Source: Diplolepis rosae
Taxonomy: Eukaryota; Arthropoda; Insecta; Hymenoptera; Diplolepididae
Reading direction: 5' to 3'
Length of the DNA: 64,000 nt
NCBI GenBank assembly: GCA_030998225.1
Contig: JAPYXD010000701.1
Coordinates: 14,368,501-14,432,500, forward strand
Shown: positions 44,237-58,700 of the stretch, piece after piece
Numbering within the stretch: the stretch's first letter is position 1
Layout: every line of letters starts with the position of its first letter
The notes under the pieces: model-generated
Told to the model about the DNA's origin: nothing
Database searches by the model: none
What the model saw: the letters and a program-made list of their open reading frames with translations, nothing else
Program-made: the position numbers and the translations under genes

Positions 44237-45089
44237 TACGAGGTCTGTCCGGAAAGTATCAGGCCTACCTTTATATCTCCGCACCATAGTGTTCAAGCGA
44301 CCTCTGCGGGGCATGAACGTCAACAGTAAAGCCTCACGAATCTATCGGTTGCTTGCTGACATCTGCCGGGCGTATAGTTTATGCGCAGCGTGTCTTTGTT
44401 TACAAAGCTATTTTTGAGTTCGGTGAATTTTGTGATTGTTAAAAATGATTGAAAAACAAGATCAACAAATTTGCATCAGATTTTGTTTTCAACTCGGAAA
44501 AACGAGTTCAGAAACGATTCGGATGATGCAGAAGGCCTTTGGGAATAAGTGTATGAGCAAAACACAAATAAAAGAGTAGTATAATCGTTTCAAAGGTGGT
44601 CGCACTTCTGTTGATAGTGATTCTCGTTCTGGCCGACCTTCGACGACAAAAACATTGGATAATATTGAGCGGGTGCGACTTGCGATTGGAGGTGATTGTC
44701 GATTAACTGTTCGTGAACTAGAAAATAATCTCGGAATACCGAAAACTACTGTTTGAGAAATTTTGAACAAGATTTTAGGAATGACTCGCATGTGTGCGGC
44801 AGTGATCCCAGAACGTGGGAGCTGGTGGCCCCTACCTTAGACTCAAAAAACCACTCAAAGGACAACGATTCGATGACAAAACGACGGTTGAAAATAATGT
44901 GACGAGCGTACTCAAGGCCATCCCTAAAAGTGAGTTCCAGGACTGTTTCGAAAAGTGGAAACATCGCTGTAACCGTGTTATTCAATCAAGTGGGGATTAA
45001 TTTGAAGGATGCCACCCGCCCGATGATGAAGAATAACGCCAGCGCGGAGATATAGAGGTAGGCCCGATACTTTCCGGACAGACCTCGTC
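44237..45089 (+). mobile_element. Mariner deletion derivative carrying a hAT MITE fragment
   Basis: Ends TACGAGGTCTGTCCGGAAAG and CTTTCCGGACAGACCTCGTC. Plus-strand transposase remnant: IRFCFQLGKTSSETIRMMQK from 44466, second HTH RLTVRELENNLGIPKTTV, then a break at 44800 and resumption at about 44905 (AIPKSEFQDCFEKWKHRCNR, the C-terminus). The whole catalytic middle is missing. At 44800-44841 lies the left end of the hAT MITE. Confidence 0.8.
44800..44841 (+). repeat. hAT-type MITE, left-end fragment (copy 3)
   Basis: CAGTGATCCCAGAACGTGGG then AGCTGGTGGCCCCTACCTTA matches the 54340 copy, then ends. Present inside the 44237-45089 mariner remnant. Confidence 0.8.
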
Positions 45090-45094
45090 TATGC

Positions 45095-46580
45095 TTCCAA
45101 CGAAATTCTCGTGAATTTTACTAATTCAGATTTGGGGAGTAGGGGAAAAGTTGTCATAGCAAAACCTCCCTAACGGCGAACTTTGTGATAACCATGCTGC
45201 AAAAATTTAATTTAATTTAAAAAGATTTGATTCAATTTTTAAATCAAATTATGAAAATTGCGGATGAAATTTATTCAGTTTGATTCAATTTTGCCAAATC
45301 CTATTGATTCTCATCATTAGTTTGTCCTACAATCAATTTTAATCACATTTTTGTAGCAGGATACTTTTGAAGACATTTGGAATTCTTGAAAGTTGTTCTT
45401 TGTCTTTTTTCGTATTTGGTCCTATTTTTAACAAAAAATTTGTACAAAATATGTCATTGTGGGCGAAAAAATCATACTTAATCTCAAAATCGTAACAAAA
45501 GCTTTTCATTTCCACTGAAATAAAAAATAAGAAATATTTAGTCTTTTTTTACACATGTTAGCACTACTTTAAATTATTCAAGATAGAAAAGTGGGAAAAA
45601 ATACTTTTCATAGGAGCGTTTAGGATGTTTTGCTCATAGTCTATTTTATTTTTGAAGCTGGTTGCTTTTCCTAACTTTACTTTTTACGATTCAGCAGAGC
45701 TTGAGAAGGATAAGAAACGATTTTTTGTTTTTAATTTAAAATAAAAATTTCAAAATTTATACAGTTTTTGTCTGTTCTGTAAATTTCTTTCACGTTTAAA
45801 AGGTTTCTCACCTGCACCCTTCATTCATTTTTTCAAATGAATTTTAATAAATGAAACAAATAAGTATTAAATGAGCAGGAAATGCATAATAATTTCCAAA
45901 ATACGCTAGTTTTAGATTCCTTTGTAGCAAAGTAGGTGAACGTTAGATCAGCACGTTCGGAGTTTTTCTCCCTGTTTTGCTCTCCGGTCTAAAAATAGCA
46001 ACGTCCAGCCCACTTTACACGCTCGAAAAGGTGCGTTTTTTGGACACGTGTTGAAGGAAAGAAAGTTCAATTTTGAAAATTCTCATAATTGATTTCTTAT
46101 CATAAATTTCAAAATACTTTTTATTGAAAAATAATTTAAATTTTTAATAACTGTCAGGAAAAGGCTGGATTTGAGATGCTTTTACTATTTCAAACTACTA
46201 GTACTGTTTGAATAGAAAAAACGCCTTTATAATTCAAATAAATCGTTTTCATATAAATGATATGTTTTTTTGCTTCAATAAACTGTTTTCTCAATGTGTT
46301 GCTCAATACATATTTCGAACAAAAAATGTTGACTTTAATGTAGGAGGTATTGAAAAAAATATCTTTCCCGATTACAATTATGATTCTATAAAGGATCCAA
46401 ATACAGGATGGTTACGGTCCCATGTAAGATACCATATGGGTTCCTATAGGGTTCCTATAGGTTCTCAAACAAAATTTTTCAATGGTATGAAGTTATTCAA
46501 GCATTCCATAGCTCGAATGCAACTTTAAAGTTTTTTACACAGAATTGAATAATTTTCGTATTATCCTATTATAAATTCAT
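45095..46580. other. AT-rich spacer
   Basis: Only a TATAGG-family scrap at about 46390-46475 (CATATGGGTTCCTATAGGG). No gene signal. Confidence 0.4.
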
Positions 46581-46584
46581 ATTT

Positions 46585-46743
46585 TCATGTTTTAAATCCT
46601 AAATATAATGTATTCATCAAATTTTTACCCGATGTTACTCGATGTGCTTGACACCCGCTGGAAGTTGACTGCCTTCTCGCTTGAAGGTCCGACCCTCGAA
46701 TGGTCATGTGCACTGAAATCGTTTTACCCAGCGCTAGTCTTAC
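46585..46743 (-). CDS. Pdfr: Class B GPCR exon: helix 8 and tail
   Basis: Acceptor TTCTTTAG; phase 0 gives VRLALGKTISVHMTIRGSDL then QARRQSTSSGCQ. Completes the class B NGEVR motif and adds an RRQST phosphorylation-type site. It runs to TGA at 46585-46587, but a donor-like GTAAAA after 46629 could extend the tail elsewhere. Confidence 0.7.
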   Translation of the reverse strand, partial: VRLALGKTISVHMTIRGSDLQARRQSTSSGCQAHRVTSGKNLMNTLYLGFKT

Positions 46744-49700
46744 CTAAAGAATAATTAGTTTAAAAAAATGTAATGAATTAATAATTTCTGTATTACTCGG
46801 CAATAAAGGGGGTTTCTAGTCAATGAAAAAATTTCGTGTCATCTATGAAGTAGATGTGTATTTATGCTATGAACATTTTACTTTTAAACTTTAAATTAGT
46901 TTCAAATCTTAAACTTTGTTTGTATCGAAGCCATACACATTTTTAATTTCGTATTCTGTAATGGGATAAGGAAATCAAAATCTCTCGGAAGAGATGGTAT
47001 ATTTCAAATAAAATAAAATACTATTCTCTTAATTTTAATCAGTAATTCATATTAGATATATTTTGCTAAAATTCAACTTTCTTTAATTTTTGAAACCGAC
47101 AGTAGTACATCTACGTTTGTTTTTATCTTTTCTACCATTTCCCAAATTTTTCGAACAAAATTTTATGTACTTTGGACATAAACATGTAGAAACCTAAAAT
47201 CAATAAAATTTGCTAATTTCATAAGTATCACATGTCCTTAAGTTAAGAATAGTAGAACTCAGAATAAAAATTTTCAGTTTCATATAAACCATCAAAAACT
47301 TCGAAAAAGAATAAATTATAAATATACGTTTTAAATTTTTTTCTTTGCTATCAACTTTATGTAACTCAGAAAGAAGATCGATACCGAATATCTGACCTAA
47401 AATTTTTGATATGCGACAATTGTATCTAGAGCACAGATTGTAGGTTGGAGAATATTTTAGTTTTAAAGCATCCACGGAAACGGACAATTGAACAAAAAAA
47501 AAGTATTATATGTGTGAAGTGGTTTTAATGATATTCATGATTCTCTCAAGCGCTTGTTTGTTCCGTGGTTGTTCATGCATACGAAATGAGGAAAGAGAAC
47601 TCCCCTGATGTTTAGACCGTCATCGACTACACAAAATAACTACTAGGATTTAATACTTGAGAAATATTTTTATTAGATTATAATATATACTCTCACTCTA
47701 ATTACCTCTCCGTTGAAGAAACAGTAAATGCTGGCTATAAGGAGACCTTGAAAAGAAGTTAAAAAGTGTGTGATAAAGGACCAAAGTCCAAATTCCCATA
47801 CTGTTCTCTCCAAAGGAGCTTTCATCATTGAAAGCAAATTCGTAATACCTAATAAGGGTAGCAACACCAATGCAGCTTTCACAGCTTTTCTGAAACATAA
47901 ACAGTATCTTTATTATAGATCATGAATACTAGATTTTTAATGAAAAGGGGGTTGAAACCTCGAAAAAAGCGTTTTTGGGCATTTTTGGAAAATTGCCGAC
48001 ATGAAACTCGACGTTATAAAACCTTTGCTCACATCTGAAAATGAAGTAGACAATTAAAAAATAGAAAAAATAATATTTATAATTTTTATCTAAATAGATC
48101 TTAAAGACTCTACCAATCAACCATTAGATAAATATACAATATACAACTTCTGATTTTATTTTTTCGAAGATGCATTTCAAATAGTATATAATTGCTACAC
48201 ATCGTTTTTTATTTTTATGACGTTTGAAGAAACTATTCTGATGTGTCTTAATTAGGATTAGAAATATTGAATAATAAATAATAGCACGTTAAGACTTTGA
48301 AATAGAAGGTTTACGTTAAGAACAGTACATGTATTTAGTCGAACATTCGCATGAGATGTTACAAAAAATAGTGTGAGCACCTCGGGAGGAAAGACGGCAT
48401 TCATATTTAGAGATCATATAAAGACAATTTTTACACCTCTCCTTGGATTGACACCTTTAAAAAGTCCTTCTCTTGGCTATGCCAAGAAACTACGGATGGG
48501 AAGGGTTTGCGGACGGCCTTCGGGTCATGCAGATTGTAGAGTTCTGATAAATCGGTAAAAAAATGAAGAGCGTTCCTATAAACAGGCATCTCCCCAGTTG
48601 CATACGGGGTGCTCTATAAAAGGGTTTATTTCCATCTGAGAGAGCTATAGATATGTTCATCCCCATGAAAGGAGAAGGATGTATGTCTCTGAAATCGATA
48701 GCTCTCTCTAATCATAGGGAGCCAAAAAGTAAACAGGTGAATGGAATCTTCTGGGAGGACACTGCAAACCATTCGCAGTCTATGACTAAGATCAGTTCAC
48801 ATGATCGTTTCTATATGGCATTCCACTGGAAGTGCCCTGCCGCAGAGTTGTATTTTTCCCGACTTATGAGAAAGTGAGGCTGATGTGAAGCTAGCTTTGC
48901 CGAGATGCTGTGCCACGCGAGATTAGTAGCCAGCCCCTTCGGCACCTTGATCAGAAAGTGCGGATTGAACACAGGCGTTGGAGTTTGTGTTGCCCCGAGC
49001 GAGTTCTGTCCGTCCATGTATTCCGGGACCGGATAAGCGGTGGACGGGCATTAGGGAGCGCCGGGATCTATGTGTGTAACCTCGATTGTGGAATCGGGGA
49101 TTTACTGGAGACCGGCGTACGGTTCGTTTGGGTTAAGGTGGCGTGCTGCGTGTGTATAGCTTCTACTTTTCCCTGAATGACCTTTTAGAGGTCTTCGAAA
49201 CCCCGATTCTTCTCCGTAAGGAAAGCATTAGCGAGGCTATTGGTCAGATCCTCATAGCGTGTGACTTCAATAACAAGGTGAGCAAATGAGGAGAAGCAGA
49301 CCAATCCAAACAGTTAGCTGGATAGAAAACTTTTACTTGATGCAAACGCTTTCAGGCCACAACTACTTCAATGTGTACCTGAAGCGCTTCATTGTAAGAA
49401 GAAAGACGATAAGTCTAATCATTACTCCGGTTCCCCTGTGAACGATGCGGAGCACTCACTCTTTGTCTGCGTCAGGTGGAGCGTAGCAAGAGAGGCCGTT
49501 GGTCGGGTGGTGAGCGATGAGCTCACTCCTGACACGATGGTTCCTCTCATGCTCCAGTATGAAGATTCCTAGAAGCACATCCAGTCATTCATCACAATAG
49601 TGATGAGGATAATGGATCTAGATGGATATAGGGAGCGCAGCAACAGGGAGCGTCAATAAAAGTCCTATTAAGGCCTGCTCCCGCGGTCGCTCGTCTAGGG

Positions 49701-52700
49701 CGGACGGAGATGCCACGCTGGTGGGTAGAGGAATTTTCATGCTCTCCTAGCTAGAGCGGCGCCACGGTCGTTCATGACTTTAAGCCGGAACCAGCCGCTC
49801 GCGAAGTTCAAAGCCGAAAGACGGTCCTGCTTTATATTATTATGGATTATAAGGATTTAGTTTATCTAAGTAGGAGAATACTGGGGAAGTTATATTTCTT
49901 CATCTAAACCTAGCTTTAATGATAAGGAGATGATTTCTTTATTTTGAAATACAAATAAATATTTAATTATGAGTATGCTTGTATTATTGTCTTACCGCAC
50001 TTTTTCAGTATCGCTGGAATGACTCTGCTGGAGCTTTACTATCAAAACTCGTATAATGTTTACTAGGAAAAGGAAATTGACCTATAAAAAATGTTTTTTA
50101 TTATTCCACTTCATATCATGCTATTTTAAACTATCTGCAATTGAATCATAATTTTATTTTAATATTTACCAATATCAATCCCATCCTAGGTCCTTCTAAG
50201 ATCCAGAAATACGATGTCAGGTTGTAACCCCACCAGCATATGAAGTATAAAATTGCATTTTCATTTCTATATAGATTTGAATATAAAAATTCCAAAACAA
50301 TTCAAAACAAATTTGATTTACACTGAGTACTATGAACTGCATAATAAATTTTAAAACAAATCCATTTTCTATTTTAATAATTTACATATTTACCCTGATT
50401 GAAATGTGTTTTCACGTTTGTCACGTATCCACGGCTATCATTATATCACTATTATTATTATAACTATTAATAATTACATCTCATTTATGTGATTGTTCTT
50501 ATTGTTAATTTTATTGTTGTTGTTATTAATTATTAGGCGTACAAATTTGCTTCCGTCGTTTTTCGATAGATGGCTGTAGCAGTAAGTGCTGGTCGAAATA
50601 GGCAGATCAAAAATGTCACACAGTAAGCTTGGGGATCTGTCAACATAACGACAGCACCACATTAGTGAATTTGTCTTTGCATCATGAATTTATTCTGGAT
50701 CGAAGATGTCAGTTTTCGAGCCAATTTCTCGTCATTTGCGGGAAGTTTTTATTTTCTGCTTTCACTTGAAGAAAACTGCGACTGAGACTCATCGAATGCT
50801 CTCAAATACTTACGGTGGGGTTGCTCTTACTGAATGAACGTGTTGTGAGTGGTTTCAACGCTTCAAGAGCGGTGATTATGATGTCGAGGACCGGCATACC
50901 GGTGGAAAAGAGAAAACTTTCAAAGATTCCGAATTAGAGGCATTACTTTCTGAAGACTCATGCCAAACGCAAGAAGAATTGACAGAATCATTGGGAGTGA
51001 TTCAACAAGCCATTTCGAAACGGCTCAAAGCCATGGGAATGATTCAGAAACAAGGAAATTGGGTTCCATGCAACATGTCAACAATCGGTCCAATGGTGCA
51101 AAACCAGTGAAAAACTACTTGGAAACGCGGAAATGGGAGGTCTTACCCCATTCGCCATACTTTCCAGACGTTGCTCGTTCCGACTACTATTTGTTCCGAT
51201 TGTTGGCACATGGCACGGCTCATCATCATTGCTGCTCTTATGAAGAAAGAGTGAAAGTGATTTCGAAGCTTCCATTTTTTATCTCTTTTTTTTGGAAGTG
51301 AACATTAAGTGTAGTAGCGAAAATATGTGAGTATCGAGGCAGAGTCGGCGCGGAGGACAAATTTATAGAAATCTTATATGAAAAATTTCCTGGAAATTCG
51401 TTTTCCATTTTATGCCCGCCATTTTGAATTCTGGAATTTGGAAGTCGATTTTGGAATGAGCGACGCTAAAAATTCCACAATGCTCAATTTCAGCTCAAAA
51501 TATGACTTTTTTTAAAGAACCAACCGCCATTTTGTGTCCGCCTTTTTAAATTTTTAATTTTAGAAGGCATTTTTCAAATTAGCAACTCCAAAGGCCCTAC
51601 ATTTTAGGAAAAAATTCCAACATTTGAGTTTTGACCAGAAATTATGGGGATTTTAGCTCATTGTGCGCACCCAAAACGTGAAAGACTCTTTATCCACGTT
51701 TGTTATATCTTGGACCAGGGCATGTTGTCCATGTAGATCTTTTTCTGGCCACTCCATCGCGAGTTGCTTTGGAGTGGTATTCCTGATGTTTGGACAGTTT
51801 GGATCAGCCAGATGTAGGATGTATCATTCCTTGTGTGCGAGTGGATGTTGTTGCTGCAAGGCATTGTTCTTTTTCAAAGCGTTCTGACTACTGCCGCGGT
51901 TACACAATAGGTGATGCTTTTCACCTTAAGCATGGATAATTCCGTATTCAGGTACAATAGTAAAATATCGTTGTTCAGGTGACAAAATAGTACACGCAAG
52001 TCCTTCAAAAACTTGAGTTCCGTAAACAATGTCTCGAACATACTTCTAATTCTCAAAATCCCTGTAGAGCTAGATTGAAGTTTTTTTCAAGACGTTGTAA
52101 ATGTTCTGGGACTGCGATGTTTTCTGCAGCAAGAACATCAGCACGGCCACGAAGTCCTAGAGCATTATCACCTCGCCCACACTCCTGTTCAGCCCTAGCG
52201 TCTTCTATTAAAGCCTCAAGAATCTCCTCATTAGCGGCATTTACAAGAGGTTTTACTACTTTCGCTGGGAGATAATTTACAAGCATTCTAATTGTTTATA
52301 TTTCAACCTCAGACACCAAATGTCTTACTAGGATTGTGCGTTTTGGTCTACAATGCGCTGCTTCGCCATTCTCGCAAACAAATGTGGGTATACAAGCAAG
52401 AAGATACTATACTGTTTTCTTCTTACGGGACACGCACCATTTACCACAAGTGATACCGCATGACGCACTTATTCAATTTTGATGTCCACCTCATCCGCTG
52501 TCCAGGTTGTTGAATTACTCCTTTGTGTTCTTGCAAAGTGACATCAACCTCTGATCTTAACTGGTTACTTTGCTCATTGCTGAAGAGGTTGTTCATGATT
52601 CATCAGGGTACATAACGACATACCTAGATCGGAAATACGGTGTGATTCCCTGAGCACACCGACGAAGCGCACACGCGAACTGGCTCATACTTCCAATGCA

Positions 52701-55700
52701 ACACATTGATACTTAAGATTCTAATGGAGCTTGAAAAACCCATGGAAACCATAGATCTGAAATTCTCATGCTATCGTTCTACGGATTGAAACTACAGATC
52801 ACAATATAAGCCAGACTCCAAGGCTTAAAAAGAAGTCTAAGTTACAGCTAGAGTGACTTATTATTCCAATCGTCAAGAAGTGCAACTGATAAAGTTATAA
52901 TTTGAGGATTACGTGTGTGTCACCTGTCTAAAGGATTATTCTACCAGTAATTAGAAGAGGGACTTAAAAAAACCACCAGCCAAGGGTCAACAAAAGGATT
53001 TCCCTTATAAAAGGCTCATTCTATTCAAAGCCCATTACACAAAACAAAATTTCCAGCGGTAATTGCCCACCGAAGTCTCAGCATATCCTTCCTCGTTTTT
53101 CGTAGTCACTTATAAACTGATTCTCTTCATATTGCTGCTTATAACTTTTTAGTGCTGGCTGGAGACATTTTCAAGCTGATATTTCCCGTATTCATTCTTA
53201 TAAGTTTTAGTGCTAGATGGAAACACAATGTTTAAACACGGAACTAACCGTATGCGACTTTTATATTATTTTTGTTTATTGCACTTTATCATAGTTAATC
53301 GTCAAAACACATTTCCATTAGAGTAAGTATTTCAGTACAAACAGGGTATATTACAACCAATTGTTCTTAAGCAAGATGAGTTCGTTAAAACGTTGCATAC
53401 ATCAGTTAAATTCAGATTTTTCGTTTTCACGGTTACCTACTTTGACGGCTGGTAGTAGATTGCGGTCACAGTAGTCCAAGCCAGGGTCAGCAAAGCCGGA
53501 GGACCCCAACCCAGCAGTCTATATGTGCGGTAATATGAAAATTCTTGGAAGACTGTAACTATTGCAAAAGGAAGTAGTATGTGTTTTTACAATAAAATAT
53601 AATAAATCACAGAACAGATAAAATTTGTCAAAGATCGATTTTCCGATTTTCGACGTTTTACATAGATTTAAACCTGTTCTTCAAGATGGTGTAGTTCAAA
53701 AAATTCTATCATTAATAGTTTGTTCGTTAAGAGGCTTTAAACATTGTCATTCGGGAAAGCACTCGAGACTTCTCTCTCATCACATACACATACACGAATG
53801 CTGTGAGTGTGGATACTCTGTCTTTCATTCCGAAGACGGCCGAACCGGCCGAATTGACACAGACTATAAACCTGTAGAAGTATTCGTATTGAAAGAAGAG
53901 AGAAATATCGGAAGAGCTCTATCGGCTCGTTGCCACTTCTCCTTAGTGGACTGGAAACTTTTTGCAGTAAAAATAAGAAAAGTTGAAAAATCAAATGAAA
54001 TTTTAATACAAGTTACGTATAGTAACGTATAGTAAATTATCATATAGTTTTTCTAAATTTTAGTATTTTTCTGCGAAATATTCTTACTTTGATACGTTTT
54101 CTCTAAATATAAACGTAGTTTAGTGAAAATTCTAAACTTGAGTCTCAACATAAACAAAATGATAAGTATTCTTTTTCAGAAATTTGTGTTTACCTACTTA
54201 ATTCTATGAAATTAGAGTTGCATACCGAGATGAGAATTTCTTATCTCTCGTTATGTTTTTCTCGATTGACGAAAACCTCTTGAGCGAACTCATCGAAAGT
54301 CATTTGTTCATTCTCGCTCGTTCCCGTCCATATTCACGACAGTGATCCCAGAACGTGGGAGCTGGTGGCCCCCACCTTAGACCCCACCAGCTCATGGCTT
54401 CTTTCTCGCTCGACTGCCATAGGTTGGTTAAATGAGGGAGACACAATGAGCTCGAGGCATCTATGGTGGGGGCCTCCAGCTCCCACGTTCTGGGATCACT
54501 GATTCACGAGCATAGTTCTCGTTACTTGGCTTACCGTTTAGAAGTTTTAAAATGTCTAAGAAGCGAAAATAATAATATGTTTCGAACATTTGAAAAATTG
54601 TGTACTTTTTCAATTGAGTGCAAGTCATATTCAGAGTTAAATTTTAGTTAAATTTTACAGATTCAAATTAGAAGAGTTTAAAAATATAATAATATCTTCA
54701 CGTTATTTAAGAAATTTAGGTTCATTAGTAAGGCCTCGTCAAGTGAGAGTACAGATTTTCATTTATGACACTGTTTTTTCATTAATTTTTGGGGTGATTG
54801 AACATTGATTTTTGATCCCTTAAACAAAAATTGGAAAAACAGTTTTTTTCTACTCTCGATCGTTCTCGTTTATGTAATGAGAAACTCGTTTAATTGAGAC
54901 GACACGAGACGAGATTTATAAAGTTCATTCTTGTTCTCGTTCATTTCTCGCTCGTCTCGCTCGGTATGCAGCTCTATATGAAGCTGTTTAAATTCTTATA
55001 ATAAAGTATTTTATCAAATAATTGTAATTTATAATGTCAAATTAGTCTAATTTTTCACATTTTATTGTAAAAATACATGACTAACACGGTTATAAAAGTA
55101 TGATTTTAGCTTCTTATGACGTATTTTACTCAATTATTCGATTTAGTGAAAACAGTTATTTCCTCTGTCCAAAAATATGGCATGAATTTTTAAAAACATG
55201 AAGGTGTCTTCGACGTTTATAAAAAAATCACTGGTGGCTCTAAAACTTAGAGATTATTTAAATGAAATATGCTAGGTTCATTTGAAAAGAAGAAATACCA
55301 TGGCGAAACTCCGGAACAAAATCACGCGTCCTCATATATCAAGTACATACTAATACTTCCGATTTTGAGGAATCTATCAGTTTCATAAAAACAAAGGGTC
55401 TACGAGTTCAATCAAGAGGAAATTGCAAGAAAAGAACAGAATATAAAAATCGCCTCGAGGTGAAACTAATAAATTTTTACTATCACTTTTTTCTGGCGAA
55501 ATTTTTGCGATTCCTTACTCTTATACTTAGATGTGACTATGATACGTAAGATTATTAGAAAAATAAGTAGCAATGAGCATTGACGTAAAACCTCATTTCA
55601 TACGACACCAAACGCCGAAACCACCTTGAAGATTAACGGATGAAGTAAAGCATTTTGTCATCAATTAACTTTGTGTTTTAAATTCAGATTTAAAGAGTAT

Positions 55701-58700
55701 CATAAATAAACTTACTCTACACTGAGGAAAAAATGCTATTAAATCTATAGAATTTCTGTCAAGAGCATGTATATTATTATTGAAAAAATGTTGGGGTTAA
55801 AAAATAATTCAAACACTCATTTTTGATTAGTCATGAGCAACGTTTCCTTGGCTTCGTTCGCCAACCTCATCAGGTTGAATCTAATAATTTACATTTAAAA
55901 CACTTAGATCGTCAAAAAATAAAAAATTTTCATTCATTATTCAAAATTCTCCTAATAATAAGATTCTTACTTGATACTATATTGTGAAGAAAATATCCCT
56001 CAATGAACATCCACATAAACATCGCAGTCCTCGCATATTCCAAAAGGACATAACAGGCTTCACAAAGTAAAGGCTAAAAATATAAAGACAAAATATACAA
56101 TAATAAACCACAAAACCAGCCTTTTTTCAATTATATGTATATACAGTGGAAGTCCTAATTTTCTTAATTTAAAACTGACCTGACTCTTTATGTTAACTGT
56201 CAATAAGTTTAGCAAAATCCAGTACAAAAGCTTTGTGAAGAAATTCAATCTGAGCCAGTCCGAGCCATTCCTGGAATCTGTTTTCGAAACATTCCTAACG
56301 AATCCAAAAAACGTGTTAAGTTTTACTAGATGCAAATCGGTTGAAAAGTAACTGGCTCATTTCAATTCAATCCAGGACAACAATCTGAATGAATCCATAT
56401 CAAACCGAATGAATCTTAGGTCGAATAAATGAAAAATGAAGTTTAAGTTGATCTCAACCGATTTTTCAATCCGATTAGATATAAAGTCTAGGATTATATC
56501 GAAAACATTAGGATTGGTTTTGAACTAATTTGTCTTGAAAGAGATTTTAAACGTTTTTTTGATTGGTTTAAAATGAATCGGAATAGCTTTGATTCGCTCG
56601 GATCGAATTTTAATCCGATACTGCACCAGGGCATGAAAGAAAATGTGTGACAACCCCACTGAAAATTTCCACATGGTTTCGACATGGGAATCTATATAGA
56701 AGCCTGTGTAGAAACCAAGGATTTTCCATAACCACGTGTAGAAAAATTAGACAGGTACTCGCATAGAAACGTATAAAATTTCCTACATAGAATCCTCTAT
56801 GGTCTCGTCTTGCGATTGTTACAAAAAATGTAAGGGTTGCGTTGTAATTTTTTATGGTATCTGCAGCTACGTTGTTATTCTCAAATATATTTATGGTTGT
56901 TTAACAGTATAGGCTTTTTGATTTTGGAATTCACTTTTGGCACGAAAGAAATTCGATATAGAAAATAATTCTATTTGGGCTGCTGTCTCATTTTTCAAAA
57001 GTACAAGGCCGTTAAAAAGTCCCGGGCCTAAGTAAAAAAACAATATTTTTTTGAGAACATTTGCATTTATTCTTTAACACAGTACCTTCCTAACCCGATA
57101 CATTCATTCCAACGAGTTTCTTAAAGCTCGAAGCCTCTTTTATATAAGTCGGCGCTCAACTCCTCAAAATACATGTTTGTTTCTGCAATGACCTCTTCAT
57201 TTAAGTTAAATCTCTGGCCAACTAGCCATCTCTTTAAGTTTGGGAACTGATAATAATTGCAGGGGGCCAAATCTGGAGAATACGGTGGGTGGGGAAGCAC
57301 TTCGTACTTTAATTTAGTCCATTTGGTCATTGTTTTAATTGCTTTGTGTGCCAGTGTATTGTCTTGATAAAAAAGGACTGTTTTGTACGCGAAATGTGGT
57401 CGTTTAGCCTTGATTACAGCATAGAATGAATTCGATAATTCGCTGTAATACCAAACTTAAACTCTTGCATCCACCTTTTGATTGTTGTATTCGATGAAGC
57501 AGATATGCCATGATACTTATCAAGCTTTTCTTTAGCTTCTTTAGCCGTTATACCTGTCGAATAATAATGTTTAATGAGAATCCAAAATTAATTTTTCTAA
57601 TTTCTTACAAAATCAATTAGATGATGACACGACAATTATTCTCAAACACAAACTACTTGACAGATCGTAATGAAACTTCGGATTTAGTGTTTTTGAGGTT
57701 GGCATTTCACAAAAATGATCAGGATTTTATATAAGTGATGCCATCTGCTCATCAGGCCCAGAACTTTTCAAACGACCTTGTAATTGTGATGAATCCTGTA
57801 TAAGGACACACAACGGTTCTTATGGTAGTTCCCATATAGGAATCTTCTTGCGACTGAATGGAGTTGTTTATTTACTAATTATATTAATAACATTACAATA
57901 AACACTAACATTTCAAAATTTTGTGTGCAGAATATTCAAAAAATAAATATAATGTAATAAATACAGTGTATGTAAATATAAATAAACACTCACAGTGTTT
58001 TCAATCCCATGCTGAAATACGTACATATCTTGTTTTAATAAAGATTGATCTATGTACAATGTTAACCTGATCACTACCTGAATTACCATTGCGACAAAGA
58101 GGTTCTTATGAATTCTCGTTCTGGTATTTCTTAAAGACCTGCACAATATCATTAAAATTATTTGAAAAAGACGGAAAAGTTGTAGCTTTAAAACTAAGAT
58201 TATTATTTCTATTATTAATTGATACTTTAAATATTTTTTATTTCACTTACCTAAACTGACAGAAAATTGCTAAGGAAATAAGTAACGCTACTAAAGAAAC
58301 GCTCAGCCCAATGAATTCTAAAGTTCGCGTCCATTCGGCTATGCTCAGTTTCATCTAAAAAAATATCTAAAATTTATATTTCAGTAAAGGTACCAATGTA
58401 ATCATGTCATTAATTACTATCAAAACTGTTCGCATAAATTAAAAACTATTATAAAATTGATATTTTGCATCACTGTACGGGGAATTTACTTTACGCAGCG
58501 AAAGATGTGCGCAAATTACAAATTCCGTTTATTATTCATAAAATATGTAAATTATACAGCCGAATTCTGTGAACTTTTCCATCAAAAAATGTATTTTCTA
58601 TTTGTTTTAGTGTCGAGGTACACTAACGATCAAAAGTTTAAGTTCACCTGTTGTTAATGCCATTTTCAAAGTGTCTCAATTTTTATAAAAATAAGTTAAC

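Noticed and set aside
47200..47487. Minus-strand ORF as a receptor exon
   Set aside because: Overlaps the TTAA MITE fragment and has no class B tail features; the 46743 exon fits better.
53737..53994. Minus-strand ORF near the TM4 exon
   Set aside because: Not in phase with the receptor exons, no family features.
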